Below the pieces are notes generated by a model that saw nothing but the letters and a program-made list of their open reading frames with translations, was not told where the DNA came from and searched no databases. A DNA stretch of 37,048 bases from Candidatus Aquicultor sp. (GTDB taxonomy: Bacteria > Actinomycetota > Aquicultoria > Aquicultorales > Aquicultoraceae). A program made the position numbers and the translations under genes. Below are positions 6,252 through 15,063 of the stretch, one piece after another (the first letter of the stretch is position 1; every line of letters starts with the position of its first letter). The DNA is taken from assembly GCA_030682615.1 (NCBI GenBank), contig JAUXNY010000016.1:1-37048 (forward strand), in the 5' to 3' direction.

Positions 6252-8732
6252 ATGGCCGACCGATACGACCACAAAGAAATCGAAGCCAAATGGCAGAAGA
6301 GATGGGCGGAGCAGGACATCTACCGCACCTACGAGGATGCCTCAAAGCCCAAGAAGTACATCCTGGAGATGTTCCCTTATCCATCGGGCGCGCTTCATAT
6401 GGGCCATGTTCGCAATTATTCGATAGGCGATGTCGTCGCCAGATATAACAAGATGAACGGCTATAACGTGCTCCATCCGATAGGCTACGACGCCTTCGGC
6501 ATGCCGGCCGAGAACGCGGCGATAGCGCGAAGCATCCATCCGAAGAAATGGACCTTTAGCAACATCGAAAGCATGCGTGAGCAGCTCAAGCAGATGGGTT
6601 TGAGTTACGATTGGAGCCGTGAGGTAAACACGGCTAGCCCCGACTATTACCGCTGGGGCCAGTGGCTCTTCCTGAAGTTCTACGAGCGCGGCCTGGCGTA
6701 TCGCAAAAAAGCGACGGTCAATTGGTGCCCGAGCTGCGAGACGGTTCTCGCCAACGAGCAGGTGGAGGACGGCGGGTGCTGGCGTTGCGGCGCCGTCGCC
6801 GAGCAGCGCGAGCTGGAGCAATGGTTCTTCAAAATAACCGACTACGCTGAGCGTTTGCTATATGATTTGGACGACCTTGACGGATGGCCGGAACGCGTCA
6901 AGATAATGCAGCGCAACTGGATAGGCCGGAGCGAAGGCGCCTATGTCGACTTCGAGATAAAAGGCGGCGACGAAAAGGTTACCGTCTTTACTACCAGGCC
7001 GGACACGCTATACGGTTCGACTTTCTTCCTGCTGGCGCCGGAGCACCCGTTGGTCGATAAACTCGTTGCGGGCACGGCCTATGAGGCGGGCGCGAAGGAG
7101 TTTCGCCATAAAGTCGCGGCCGAGACCGAAATCGACCGCACCTCCGCCGAGAAAGAGAAGAACGGCTTCTTTACGGGAGCCTATGCCATAAACCCGGTAA
7201 ACGGAGAGGAAATTCCCGTTTATCTTGCGGATTACGTGCTTATGGGTTACGGGACCGGCGCGGTCATGGCGGTTCCCGCGCACGACCAGCGCGACTTTGA
7301 GTTCGCCACCAAATACGACCTGCCTATCAGGGTCGTCATCGAGCCGGAAGGTGAGCAGCTAGCTTCCTCGATGATGACGCAAGCCTACGAGGGCGAAGGG
7401 GTTATGGTCAACTCCGGGCCGTTCGACGGCACACCACAGGCCCAGGGGGTCACCAAGGTCACCGAGTATCTAAAGGAGCGCGGCGTCGGCGAGGCGGCGG
7501 TCAACTACCGCCTGCGCGACTGGCTCATATCGCGCCAACGCTATTGGGGCAACCCGATACCGATGGTCTACTGCGATAGCTGCGGCGTCGTGCCGGCAAA
7601 AGAAGAAGACCTGCCGATTAGGCTCCCGGACGACGTGGAAATAACCGGCTCGGGCGGCTCACCACTCGCTCGCCATGAGTCATTTATACATACAGCCTGC
7701 CCGGCATGCGGCGGCGCGGCGCGGCGCGAAACCGACACTATGGACACCTTTATCGATTCATCCTGGTACTTCTTGCGCTACTGCAGCCCACATGATGAGA
7801 CGCTGCCGTTTGCGAAAGAGGCGGTAGACTACTGGATGCCGGTCGACCAGTATATAGGAGGCATCGAGCATGCGGTTTTACACCTGCTGTACTCGCGCTT
7901 CTTCACGAAGGTTCTGAGCGATATGGGGCTTGTCGGCGTCATCGAGCCGTTTACAAACCTGCTTACGCAGGGGATGGTAATAAAAGACGGGGCGAAGATG
8001 TCCAAGTCGAAGGGGAATGTCATAGACCCCGGCGCAATCATCAGCCGCTACGGCGCGGACACCGCGCGCCTATTTATCCTGTTCGCGTCGCCGCCGGAGA
8101 AAGAGTTGGAGTGGAGCGACCGGGGCGTCGAGGGCTCGTACCGCTTCCTGAACCGCGTGTGGCGCTTGGTCGAGGATAGTAAGGGACTTATCGCCGGTGT
8201 AGCCGCGGCGGGCGCGCGCTCTGCCGACAACTTAGGGCCCGACGAACGCGAAGTGCGCTTTATGGTCCATCGCACCATCAAACGCGTGACGGAAGATATC
8301 GAGCGTTTTAGCTTCAATACCGCGATAAGCGCGGTCATGGAGCTGGTAAACACCCTGTACAAATATAACGAGTCTGCTCAGCGTAACCCCGCGGTTATGC
8401 GCGAAGCTATCGATAGCCTTGTGTTGCTGCTCGCGCCGTTCGCGCCGCATCTCATAGAGGAGCTGTGGGAAGGGCTAGGCAATGCCGACAGCGTCCACCT
8501 GCAGACTTGGCCGGCGTTCGACCCCGAGCTTGCCAAATCCGAAGAGGTCACCCTGGTCGTGCAAATAAACGGCAAGGTGAGAGACAAAATCACCGTCGCA
8601 GCCGATATCGCCGAAGACGAGATGAAGGAGATAGCGCTCGCCTCAGACAAGGTCAAGGCGCACGTCGGGGACGCGGATGTTAAGAACATCTTCATCGTGC
8701 CGGGCAAACTCGTTAATATTGTGATCAAGTAG
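6252..8732 (+). CDS. leuS: Leucyl-tRNA synthetase
   Basis: Bacterial-type class I synthetase that charges tRNA-Leu; 826 aa is normal. Visible elements in order are [15 protein letters not shown] (HIGH box HMGH at 49-52), a zinc-finger-like [10 protein letters not shown] to CWRCGA insertion, and the CP1 editing domain with [12 protein letters not shown] and [19 protein letters not shown]. These are followed by WYFLRYCSP, the catalytic KMSKS at 582-586 and an anticodon-binding helical domain ending in a beta-rich tail. The track start (GTG 6246) overlaps the ribosome site. ATG 6252, 5 nt after GGAGGG, is the better start. The gene follows the tRNA-Ala terminator and must have its own promoter or rely on read-through. 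Confidence 0.97.
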   Translation: MADRYDHKEIEAKWQKRWAEQDIYRTYEDASKPKKYILEMFPYPSGALHMGHVRNYSIGDVVARYNKMNGYNVLHPIGYDAFGMPAENAAIARSIHPKKWTFSNIESMREQLKQMGLSYDWSREVNTASPDYYRWGQWLFLKFYERGLAYRKKATVNWCPSCETVLANEQVEDGGCWRCGAVAEQRELEQWFFKITDYAERLLYDLDDLDGWPERVKIMQRNWIGRSEGAYVDFEIKGGDEKVTVFTTRPDTLYGSTFFLLAPEHPLVDKLVAGTAYEAGAKEFRHKVAAETEIDRTSAEKEKNGFFTGAYAINPVNGEEIPVYLADYVLMGYGTGAVMAVPAHDQRDFEFATKYDLPIRVVIEPEGEQLASSMMTQAYEGEGVMVNSGPFDGTPQAQGVTKVTEYLKERGVGEAAVNYRLRDWLISRQRYWGNPIPMVYCDSCGVVPAKEEDLPIRLPDDVEITGSGGSPLARHESFIHTACPACGGAARRETDTMDTFIDSSWYFLRYCSPHDETLPFAKEAVDYWMPVDQYIGGIEHAVLHLLYSRFFTKVLSDMGLVGVIEPFTNLLTQGMVIKDGAKMSKSKGNVIDPGAIISRYGADTARLFILFASPPEKELEWSDRGVEGSYRFLNRVWRLVEDSKGLIAGVAAAGARSADNLGPDEREVRFMVHRTIKRVTEDIERFSFNTAISAVMELVNTLYKYNESAQRNPAVMREAIDSLVLLLAPFAPHLIEELWEGLGNADSVHLQTWPAFDPELAKSEEVTLVVQINGKVRDKITVAADIAEDEMKEIALASDKVKAHVGDADVKNIFIVPGKLVNIVIK

Positions 8733-8796
8733 TCGCATATAAAAATTCTGCATTTCCCGGCAGGAAACCGCCTTCATCCCATCGAACAACGCATAT

Positions 8797-9531
8797 ATGC
8801 AAAAGCACATCGGAACGACAGACAACCCTAAAGACAAGCGCAAAGCAGAAGAAATCGTCGTCGACATACGAGACAAGCTCCAGGACAGCGGTTTTTCGAT
8901 TGACAATCGCCAGCTGGCAGCGATTATCGTGCTTCTCATAGTAACGGTCGTCGGTAGCGCGTTGTTCTATATAAACTCCAGGCCAAAGCCGGTGGTCGTA
9001 GTCAAAGCGGACGAGCGAAAGACGGCATCGCAAGAGAAACAAGAGGACCCAGAGGCGACGCCTGCGAAAGAACCGGCCCAACTCTATGTCCATGTCGCGG
9101 GCGCGGTAGCCAAACCCGGCGTCTACGCGCTTAAAGACGGGAGCCGCATCGTAGACGCGATTGGTGTCGCGGGAGGCGGCGCGCCCGATGCCGATGAAGA
9201 CGCTCTCAATCTCGCCGCCAAGCTTATCGATGGACAACGCGTCTACGTGCCGAAAAAAGGCGAGACGCCCCAACCCGTGAGCGGGATGAGCGCGGGGGGC
9301 GATGCGGGCGTCATCGGTGACCCGGCCGCAGCGGGCGGCAAAATCAACATAAACCTAGCCTCTGCCGAGCAGCTCGATTTCTTATCGGGGGTGGGCGAGG
9401 TGACCGCCAAGAAGATCATCGACCACCGCACGAAAAATGGTCCATTCAGGCGCGTCGAGGATATCATGCAAATCGACGGCATCGGCCAGAAGAAGTTCGA
9501 AAAGCTCAAAGACGAGATATCGGTCGAATGA
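8797..9531 (+). CDS. comEA: ComEA-family DNA receptor for competence
   Basis: A 244-aa membrane-anchored DNA-binding protein. It has a cytoplasmic N-terminal stretch, one membrane helix (LAAIIVLLIVTVVGSALFYI, about residues 48-67), an SLBB domain (LYVHVAGAVAKPGVYAL to LIDGQRVYVPKKGE), and a C-terminal double helix-hairpin-helix (INLASAEQLDFLSGVGEVTA, then IMQIDGIGQKKFEKL). ComEA binds incoming double-stranded DNA outside the membrane and delivers it to ComEC. The ATG at 8797 lacks a strong ribosome site, so the start is less certain than the domains. Its stop overlaps the comEC start by 4 nt (ATGA), which supports a shared transcript. Confidence 0.95.
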   Translation: MQKHIGTTDNPKDKRKAEEIVVDIRDKLQDSGFSIDNRQLAAIIVLLIVTVVGSALFYINSRPKPVVVVKADERKTASQEKQEDPEATPAKEPAQLYVHVAGAVAKPGVYALKDGSRIVDAIGVAGGGAPDADEDALNLAAKLIDGQRVYVPKKGETPQPVSGMSAGGDAGVIGDPAAAGGKININLASAEQLDFLSGVGEVTAKKIIDHRTKNGPFRRVEDIMQIDGIGQKKFEKLKDEISVE

Positions 9532-11873
9532 AAAGGGCAGTTCCACCACTGGCGTTCTTTGCCATCGCTTTTATGGTGGGTATCGCAGTTTCCGAATGGC
9601 TCGATATAAGGTTGAGCTATCCGCTTTACGCATTACTAGCAGGTAATATAGTTCTTATCTTAAGCACAAGGAAAAGGGTATACTATAGGTATATACTGGC
9701 GGTGATTGCCCTTGTTTTGCTCGGCGTGATCCTAACGGCACTCGCATCAGAACGGCTGGACGCGGGCCTTCTGAACAAAGCGGCCGCTGACGGCGCGTAC
9801 GTCCAGGTGGAAGGGATTCTCATAAACGACGCCGTCTCCCGCCGGGGGCAGACGCGCTTCGATATCCGGGTGGCGCAGCTCGATGATGGAAGGCAGGACT
9901 GGGCGCTCAGGGAATATGCGCGTGTCCAAATCCGCTCAGACAAACGACTTGATCTGCACGCAGGGCAATCAGTCAGCGTCTCGGGCAAGGCAAGCCTGCC
10001 GAAATCAACCGGAGAATTCGACTACCGGCGCTACCTTTACTATCGCGGCATAACAGCTACTATTAATTCCAATCCAGTAGATATAACGTTGATAGAATCA
10101 AATCGGGGTGACGTCTGGGCGCTGCTCTTAAGCGGGGCGGGCGCTTCTCGCGATTGGATAAAAGAGCGCAATGCGGCCCATCTGCCGGGTGACGCGGCGG
10201 GCCTGCTCAACGGCATCGTTTTGGGAGACACCTCGATGTTGGGCGAGCGCGTCGATGAGTCGTTCAAGACGACCGGCTTGACACATATCGTGGCGGCCTC
10301 CGGCATGAACATCGCGCTCATCGTCGGCGCACTCTGGCCATTACTGCGCCTCTTACGGCTGCGCGCTCGCTTCCAATACGTCGTCCTCATTGCGGCAGCC
10401 GCCTCCTATACGCTTTTGAGCGGCATGCAGCCTTCGATTACCAGGGCGTTTCTTATGGCGCTCGTGGCCCTTAGTGCGTGGCTCTTCGGCAGAGGTAAGA
10501 ACCACCTGGCGTCGCTTGCGGCGGCGGCGCTCATCATCTTAATAATAAATCCGTTTTCCCTTTACGACATCGGGTTTCAGCTCTCGTTTGCCGCGACCGC
10601 CGCTATCATCCTGCTCGTGCCGCTTTTAGAGCAAATGCTCGCCGATGCCCCGCGTTCACTCCGCTCAGCCCTGGCGGTCACACTTGCCGCGCAAGTCGGG
10701 GTGCTGCCTATCATGATATATTATTTCGGCTACATCTCGACGATATCGCTGCTCGCGAACCTCATCGTCGCCCCGCTCGCCGGCCCAGTACTCATTCTCG
10801 GGATGGTCGTTGTGCCGGTCGAGGCGGCCTCCACAATGCTGGCGAGCCCTTTTTATTTGGTGCTGCGCTGGTTGTTGACCGCGATGATATCCGGTGCCGA
10901 GCTCCTCGCGAACGCGCCCGGCAGCGCTATCTACTTCAAGCAGCCGGGTTTAGTTATCGCAGCCGCGGCTTACGTCGTCTTAGGCGCCGGCCTGTTCTTC
11001 CTGCGCACGCTAAATGTGAGGTTAAGGCTTGCGCATATAGTGATGCTCTTAATAGCGGTTTCCGCTGCATCTATATGGTGGCAGGCGGGGATGGCGATGG
11101 CTCCAGCGCAACTCGAGGTGGTCTTCTTGGATGTAGGCCAGGGCGATGCCGCGTTGCTAACTGCGCCGGATGGAGCGCGGGTGCTCGTCGACGCGGGGCC
11201 GAACGCAGCCGTGCTCAAGCGGCGGCTCGCTGAGCGGGGAGTCAACCGAATCGACACGATTATCTTCAGCCATGAGCACGCCGATCATGTCGACGGGGTC
11301 CACGGGATATTGCGGGTCTGCAACGTGGGCGCGGTCGCGTATCCTCGCGCGATGGAGGAATCCGATGAGGGCAGGGCGCTAATCGGTCAGATAGAGAAGA
11401 GCGGGATAGAGCTGATAGCGCTCGATGACGGCGACACCCTGGAATTAGGTTCGGTGTTGAGGCTGGAAATCTTTGTTGCGAGCGAATACGCGGGAGACGG
11501 CCGCGACGATTCGGCGGTCTTTGCGGCCCGGTACGGAGACTTCGATATCCTGTTCACCGGCGATGCCGGAGATGAGACCGAGGCCTCGCTGCTAGCGCGG
11601 GGCGACGAGGTCGACGTCGACGTCGACGTCTTGAAAGTCGGCCACCACGGGAGCGCGTATTCGAGCGGCGATGATTTCCTGGGCGCGACTAAACCCGAGG
11701 TGTCGGTGATATCGGTAGGCCAATATAACAGGTACGGCCACCCGGCACGCCCCGCGCTCGACAGACTCAAAGCAGCCGGCTCTAAAATCTACCGCACAGA
11801 CCTCCACGGGGATGTTACAATTAAGTCTGACGGTGAGACCTACCGCGTCTACGTGGAGAAGCAGGCAGACTGA
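9528..11873 (+). CDS. comEC: ComEC/Rec2 DNA-uptake channel with metallo-beta-lactamase domain
   Basis: A 781-aa polytopic membrane protein that passes single-stranded DNA into the cell during transformation. It has N-terminal membrane helices and a DUF4131/OB-like region (EYARVQIRSDKRLDLHAGQSV), the Competence core (GLTHIVAASGMNIALIVG to SFAATAAIILLVPLL), and a C-terminal metallo-beta-lactamase-like domain. That domain carries VVFLDVGQGDAALL, SHEHADHVDG (H582, H584, D586, H587), FTGDA and LKVGHHGS. Nuclease metal ligands look intact. A hexamer repeat GTCGAC near 11610-11628 encodes an Asp-Val tract. The gene is coupled to comEA (4-nt overlap) and lies 2 nt before holA. Confidence 0.96.
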   Translation: MKRAVPPLAFFAIAFMVGIAVSEWLDIRLSYPLYALLAGNIVLILSTRKRVYYRYILAVIALVLLGVILTALASERLDAGLLNKAAADGAYVQVEGILINDAVSRRGQTRFDIRVAQLDDGRQDWALREYARVQIRSDKRLDLHAGQSVSVSGKASLPKSTGEFDYRRYLYYRGITATINSNPVDITLIESNRGDVWALLLSGAGASRDWIKERNAAHLPGDAAGLLNGIVLGDTSMLGERVDESFKTTGLTHIVAASGMNIALIVGALWPLLRLLRLRARFQYVVLIAAAASYTLLSGMQPSITRAFLMALVALSAWLFGRGKNHLASLAAAALIILIINPFSLYDIGFQLSFAATAAIILLVPLLEQMLADAPRSLRSALAVTLAAQVGVLPIMIYYFGYISTISLLANLIVAPLAGPVLILGMVVVPVEAASTMLASPFYLVLRWLLTAMISGAELLANAPGSAIYFKQPGLVIAAAAYVVLGAGLFFLRTLNVRLRLAHIVMLLIAVSAASIWWQAGMAMAPAQLEVVFLDVGQGDAALLTAPDGARVLVDAGPNAAVLKRRLAERGVNRIDTIIFSHEHADHVDGVHGILRVCNVGAVAYPRAMEESDEGRALIGQIEKSGIELIALDDGDTLELGSVLRLEIFVASEYAGDGRDDSAVFAARYGDFDILFTGDAGDETEASLLARGDEVDVDVDVLKVGHHGSAYSSGDDFLGATKPEVSVISVGQYNRYGHPARPALDRLKAAGSKIYRTDLHGDVTIKSDGETYRVYVEKQAD

Positions 11874-11875
11874 TC

Positions 11876-12880
11876 ATGAATAAAAAACCGGCTCAAAGCG
11901 CAAAACAAAAACCATTAAAACCCGTCTATCTAATACACGGCGATAAGAAATTAATCGACGAAGCCCTGGCGCGCCTCAAAAAGCGCATCTCCGCCCAGTT
12001 TGACCTCGATTTCAACTACGACCAATTCAACGGCGCGGAGGTAAGCGCCGCGAAGGTCATCCAGGCCGCAAATACGCTGCCGTTCATGTCCGAGAAACGC
12101 CTGGTCGTCGTTAAGAACGCCGAAAAGCTCTCGCGAGACGATGCGGGCCAACTCGCCGAATACGCCGAGAAACCGTCCGAGTTCGCATGCGTAGTCTTTG
12201 TCTCGAACAGCGCCAACAAGACGAGCCGTCTCTACAAAGCGGTCGAGAAGACGGGCGAAATCGCCGAATATTCACTCAAAATCCTAAACAAAAGCCCCAC
12301 AGTCTGGATAAAAGAGCAGTTTGCGGCGCGCGGCAAACTCGTCTCCGATGCCGTCGCCAGACACTTGCTGCACGTGGTCGGATCCGACCTCAACCGGCTT
12401 GCCACCGAAATCGAGAAGATCAGCCTCTACTGCGAAGATGAGCGCATCATCGACCCCGACGAGGTCGACCCGGTCGTCACCAGGTCAACGGAGGTATCGA
12501 TATTCGACCTCTCGACGCACATAGGGGAGCGCAACGTCCCAAAAGCTATCGAGCTGCTTGACCAGCTGCTCACTCAGAAAGAGGCGCCGCTCGGCCTCCT
12601 TAGCCTCATCGCCCGCCACTTCCGTCTTATCCTGCGGACGAAGGTGTGGACAGAAGCGGGGCGCGACAGCAGATACCTAGTCGAGAACCTGACAGGCGAG
12701 GGCGGGAAGAAACTGCCGCCTTTCGTCGTCTCCAAATACCGCGAACAGAGCCGCAACTTCTCCATCGAAGAGCTTAAGCGAGCATTCGAGCTGCTGCTTA
12801 AGGCCGACATCGCCCTCAAATCCAGCCCCCAACCTCCCGAGGCCGTGTTAGAGGATTTGGTTGTGCGGTTGGCTGTTTAA
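11876..12880 (+). CDS. holA: DNA polymerase III delta subunit
   Basis: The clamp-loader delta subunit, which opens the beta clamp. The 334-aa length is normal. Features are YLIHGDKKLIDEALARL at the N-terminus, FDLDFNYDQFNGAEVSAAKV, the LPFMSEKRLVVVKNAEKL segment that contacts the clamp, and the C-terminal region (STEVSIFDLSTHIGERNVPKAIELLDQLL, LLSLIARHFRLILR, LLLKADIALKSS). holA after comEC is a conserved order in Gram-positive and actinobacterial genomes. There rpsT commonly follows, but here an accessory island begins instead. No convincing terminator was found after the stop. Confidence 0.95.
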   Translation: MNKKPAQSAKQKPLKPVYLIHGDKKLIDEALARLKKRISAQFDLDFNYDQFNGAEVSAAKVIQAANTLPFMSEKRLVVVKNAEKLSRDDAGQLAEYAEKPSEFACVVFVSNSANKTSRLYKAVEKTGEIAEYSLKILNKSPTVWIKEQFAARGKLVSDAVARHLLHVVGSDLNRLATEIEKISLYCEDERIIDPDEVDPVVTRSTEVSIFDLSTHIGERNVPKAIELLDQLLTQKEAPLGLLSLIARHFRLILRTKVWTEAGRDSRYLVENLTGEGGKKLPPFVVSKYREQSRNFSIEELKRAFELLLKADIALKSSPQPPEAVLEDLVVRLAV

Positions 12881-12966
12881 GGTTCTTCTAAAAACCGGCT
12901 TTTTATATTATAGTGAACTAACAGTGAACTAACAGGTCTTTGTTTGAGGATAGCCTTACTTGAGGT

Positions 12967-13389
12967 GTGGTTTTAGTGCGAGAACCAACAAAACAGGAGA
13001 TAACCGAAGTTTGTAGTAAGTACGGGGTCGAGTTTCTGGCTCTCTTTGGCTCAAGAGCAGCCGGGGAAGCAAGAAAAGAAAGTGACATAGACCTGGCCGC
13101 TTTCTTTAGCCGACGTATTTCAACAAGGGAAGAACTCGATTTCTTCTACGAGCTTGTGCGGCTGTTTGGAACCGATCGACTTGATCTTATTGTGCTGGAT
13201 AGAGCCAACCCACTACTTCTAAAGGAAGTGGCCCTTTACGGAGTACCGCTTTTTGAACGGCGTAAAGAATCTTTTGATGAGTTTATCATCCTGGCCATAG
13301 CTAAATATCATGATACCAGGAAAAACAGGCGTTTTGAAAAAGAACTTACAGAAGAGTTCTTAGAGGAGAAGAAGCGTGAAGCGGTTTGA
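12967..13389 (+). CDS. MNT-type nucleotidyltransferase antitoxin (MntA family)
   Basis: A 140-aa minimal nucleotidyltransferase. The signature GSRAAGEARKESDIDL (GS at 28-29, D40, D42) is followed by RLDLIVLDRANPLLL, typical of MntA proteins, which AMPylate and neutralise a HepT/HEPN RNase. GTG at 12967 is the track start. GTG 12976 (VREPTKQ) is a reasonable alternative, and the upstream TTGAGG is only a moderate ribosome site. A short tandem repeat (AGTGAACTAAC twice) lies just upstream. The 3' end overlaps the HepT-like remnant by 14 bases, the usual coupled layout, but that toxin is broken. This gene may be an orphan antitoxin. Confidence 0.88.
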   Translation: MVLVREPTKQEITEVCSKYGVEFLALFGSRAAGEARKESDIDLAAFFSRRISTREELDFFYELVRLFGTDRLDLIVLDRANPLLLKEVALYGVPLFERRKESFDEFIILAIAKYHDTRKNRRFEKELTEEFLEEKKREAV

Positions 13390-13642
13390 TCCTGATATTT
13401 ACGATTCTTTCGTTAAGTTAGGTGAGCAGGATATGGTTCCGATGGAATTTGCATCAAAGATAGCGCCATCATCCGGCCTGAGAAGTCGTCTGGTCCACGA
13501 GTATGATAGGATCGATGACGCAATTGCCCATGCGAGCACTAAAGTTGGCGGTATAAAAAAACTCACCCCCTATAGATTTCTCGGCGGTGTCCAATTGCAA
13601 TCACTAGAACAACCAATTCGCCGTTATCGATTGTGTAAATAA
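13376..13642 (+). pseudogene. HepT-like HEPN toxin with internal deletion
   Basis: GTG at 13376 (GAGGAG upstream) gives MKRFDPDIYDSFVKLGEQ, then MVPMEFASKIAPSSGLRSRL and VHEYDRIDD. The segment GLRSRLVHEYDRID is the HepT catalytic motif (R-x4-H-x-Y). Family members have some 50-60 helical residues between the N-terminal 'F..DVY' and the 'LGE..VIP.EFA' segment. Here the two are fused directly (DIYDSFVKLGE), consistent with an in-frame deletion. After about position 13550 the frame merely reads the antisense of the relE 3' end, so the natural C-terminus is also gone. I read it as a decayed toxin partner of the upstream MNT gene. A short active variant is less likely. Confidence 0.72.
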
Positions 13643-13820
13643 TTCTAAAAGCTCCAACTCTTAATTTCCAACGATCCTTTAGTTTACCTACTAAAGGGAA
13701 GCCAATTTGCGGATCGTCCTCAATTCTTCGTAGGGCTTTAAGCATTCTCAAGAAATCTTTCTTTTGAAGGTTATCAAGGTCCTTCTGGGCTTGTTTGGAG
13801 AGCCGAAGCTCATATTTCAC
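13563..13820 (-). CDS. RelE/ParE-family toxin
   Basis: An 85-aa protein of the RelE/ParE superfamily: MKYELRLSKQAQKDLDNLQK at the N-terminus, central GFPLVGKLKDRWKLRVGAFR, and IIYTIDNGELVVLVIAIGHR, with HRREIYRG at the C-terminus. This is the classic RelE-type fold and length. RelE members cut mRNA on the ribosome, while ParE members poison gyrase. The YTID...IGHRREIY end favours a RelE-like mRNase. It is translated from the same transcript as the upstream antitoxin, with a 4-nt overlap (13817-13820). The toxin 3' end lies opposite the HepT remnant. Confidence 0.92.
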   Translation of the reverse strand: MKYELRLSKQAQKDLDNLQKKDFLRMLKALRRIEDDPQIGFPLVGKLKDRWKLRVGAFRIIYTIDNGELVVLVIAIGHRREIYRG

Positions 13821-14101
13821 GCAAGCCTCTCTTCTCGATCCTTAAGGTATTCGTTTAGCGAGGCAATATCGCCCCTTTTGATATCTTCTTCGCCTTCCTG
13901 GACGGCCTTCATGAGTTCAGGATCGCTCAACACATCAAGTGTTTCCAGCAATCTTTCGTATTCCTCATATGATAGGAGAATCGCTAAAGGCTTTCCTCTT
14001 CTTGTGATAATGACGTGTTCCCCAAGGTCTTCAATCTCATTTAACAATGAAGCAAGCGAAGCCCTGGCCTCTGCTGATGATACAACTTTATTAACCGGCA
14101 C
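13817..14101 (-). CDS. Phd/YefM-family antitoxin
   Basis: A 94-aa DNA-binding antitoxin. The N-terminus NKVVSSAEARASLASLLNEI, ITRRGKPLAILLSYEEYERL and an acidic extended C-terminus (AVQEGEEDIKRGD) match Phd/YefM proteins, which dimerise on operator DNA and wrap the toxin with the C-terminal tail. The start is GTG at 14101 with AGAGGGGTG upstream on the minus strand. It precedes and overlaps the RelE-type toxin gene by 4 nt. A perfect palindrome 33-56 bases upstream is the likely autoregulatory operator. Confidence 0.93.
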   Translation of the reverse strand: MPVNKVVSSAEARASLASLLNEIEDLGEHVIITRRGKPLAILLSYEEYERLLETLDVLSDPELMKAVQEGEEDIKRGDIASLNEYLKDREERLA

Positions 14102-14133
14102 AATTAATCACCCCTCTTAAGTTCGATAATGTT

Positions 14134-14157
14134 AATTGTACATAATCATGTACAATT
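14134..14157 (-). promoter_or_regulatory. Palindromic operator/promoter of the Phd-RelE operon
   Basis: AATTGTACAT (14134-14143) and ATGTACAATT (14148-14157) are a perfect 10-bp inverted repeat with a 4-nt spacer. On the minus strand the palindrome contains TTGTAC, a plausible -35, with CATTAT about 18 bases further as a -10. This is the expected position for Phd-type autorepression. It lies in the divergent gap with the HTH-nucleotidyltransferase gene. Confidence 0.7.
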
Positions 14158-14318
14158 CATCAATTATAGTTATGGGCACGCTCTCAATCCGCTGGACTTA
14201 TCAAACCTACCCGCATAGAAGCAGTCTATTTATTCTTATATTTGCTTACAATTTCTTATATTTTCATGTTTGCTTGTCGATAATAGGGTAAAATTAGGAT
14301 TCATAGGAGATGAATAAA

Positions 14319-15059
14319 ATGTCTGAGTCCTTGATGACAGTTAAAGATGTTGCTAAATATTTAGGTTTGAGCGAACGGACACTCTACAGCATGATTAAGC
14401 GTGAAGAGATTCCGTATGTTAAGGTCGGCGGGCGATATCGATTCAATCGCGAAAAAGTCGAAGAGTGGCTTGAGCGGAAATCAACAGAAAGAATGCTCAC
14501 AGCAAAAGAAAAAATGCCTACTGCGTTACAGCGGGTAGAAGAGACCGCCGACCCGCTCACAAAAAGGCTGTTGTTTATTGGTCTCCTAACCCGAGAGCTT
14601 GAGAAGGATAACATCAAACCGATCATCGTCGGTGGAAATGCGGTTGAGTTTTACACGGCTGGCGGTTACGCGACTTATGATATAGATGTGATTGCTCCCA
14701 GCGAGCCCCTGGACAAGGTTTTGAAAAGATGGGGCTTCGATAAGGTCGGCAGGCACTGGATAAGCGAGAAACTCGATATTGTTATCGAAGCTCCGGCGTA
14801 TGCGTTAGAGACTGCGGAGCAACGCGACAAATTATACGAGGTCGAAATAGACGATCTTAAAGTCTACGTTCTAGGTATCGAGGACCTGATTGTCGATAGA
14901 CTTAACGCCTATGTCCACTGGAAGTCCCAAGATGATGGGATTTGGGCCAAGGAGCTGATGGTTTTGCACTCCAAGGAAATCGACTGGGATTATTTGGCGA
15001 AAAGAGCGGGAGAGGAACGGGTTGAAGCTGCTCTTGCGGATCTAAAAGAGGAGTTTTGA
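14319..15059 (+). CDS. HTH_17 DNA-binding domain fused to a nucleotidyltransferase domain
   Basis: A 246-aa two-domain protein. Residues about 5-55 form an excisionase/BldC-like winged HTH (LMTVKDVAKYLGLSERTLYS, then IPYVKVGGRYRFNREKVEEW). Residues about 85-230 form a nucleotidyltransferase of the DUF6036/AbiEii-like type (IIVGGNAVEFYTAGGYATYD). GG at 105-106, D121 and D123 in DIDV and D153 in KLDIVI supply the metal site. Related nucleotidyltransferases act as toxins or antitoxins, but the target here is unknown. ATG 14319 is preferred over the track's 14310, since AGGAG ends immediately before 14310 and sits 9 nt before 14319. A 73-aa gene follows 4 nt downstream. Confidence 0.82.
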   Translation: MSESLMTVKDVAKYLGLSERTLYSMIKREEIPYVKVGGRYRFNREKVEEWLERKSTERMLTAKEKMPTALQRVEETADPLTKRLLFIGLLTRELEKDNIKPIIVGGNAVEFYTAGGYATYDIDVIAPSEPLDKVLKRWGFDKVGRHWISEKLDIVIEAPAYALETAEQRDKLYEVEIDDLKVYVLGIEDLIVDRLNAYVHWKSQDDGIWAKELMVLHSKEIDWDYLAKRAGEERVEAALADLKEEF

Positions 15060-15063
15060 GAAT

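Noticed and set aside
5713-6384. 223-aa minus-strand ORF across rsfS and tRNA-Ala
   Set aside because: It is antisense to a clear rsfS and contains the familiar tRNA-antisense artefact peptide (SQRDLNPRPLGCQPSALPLS).
12890-12915. AAAAACCGGCTTTTT after holA as a terminator
   Set aside because: The palindrome has no room for a loop, so it cannot form a useful hairpin.
14270-14294. TTGCTT/TAAAAT as a promoter of the HTH-nucleotidyltransferase gene
   Set aside because: The spacing is 13 bases, too short for a sigma-70-type promoter.
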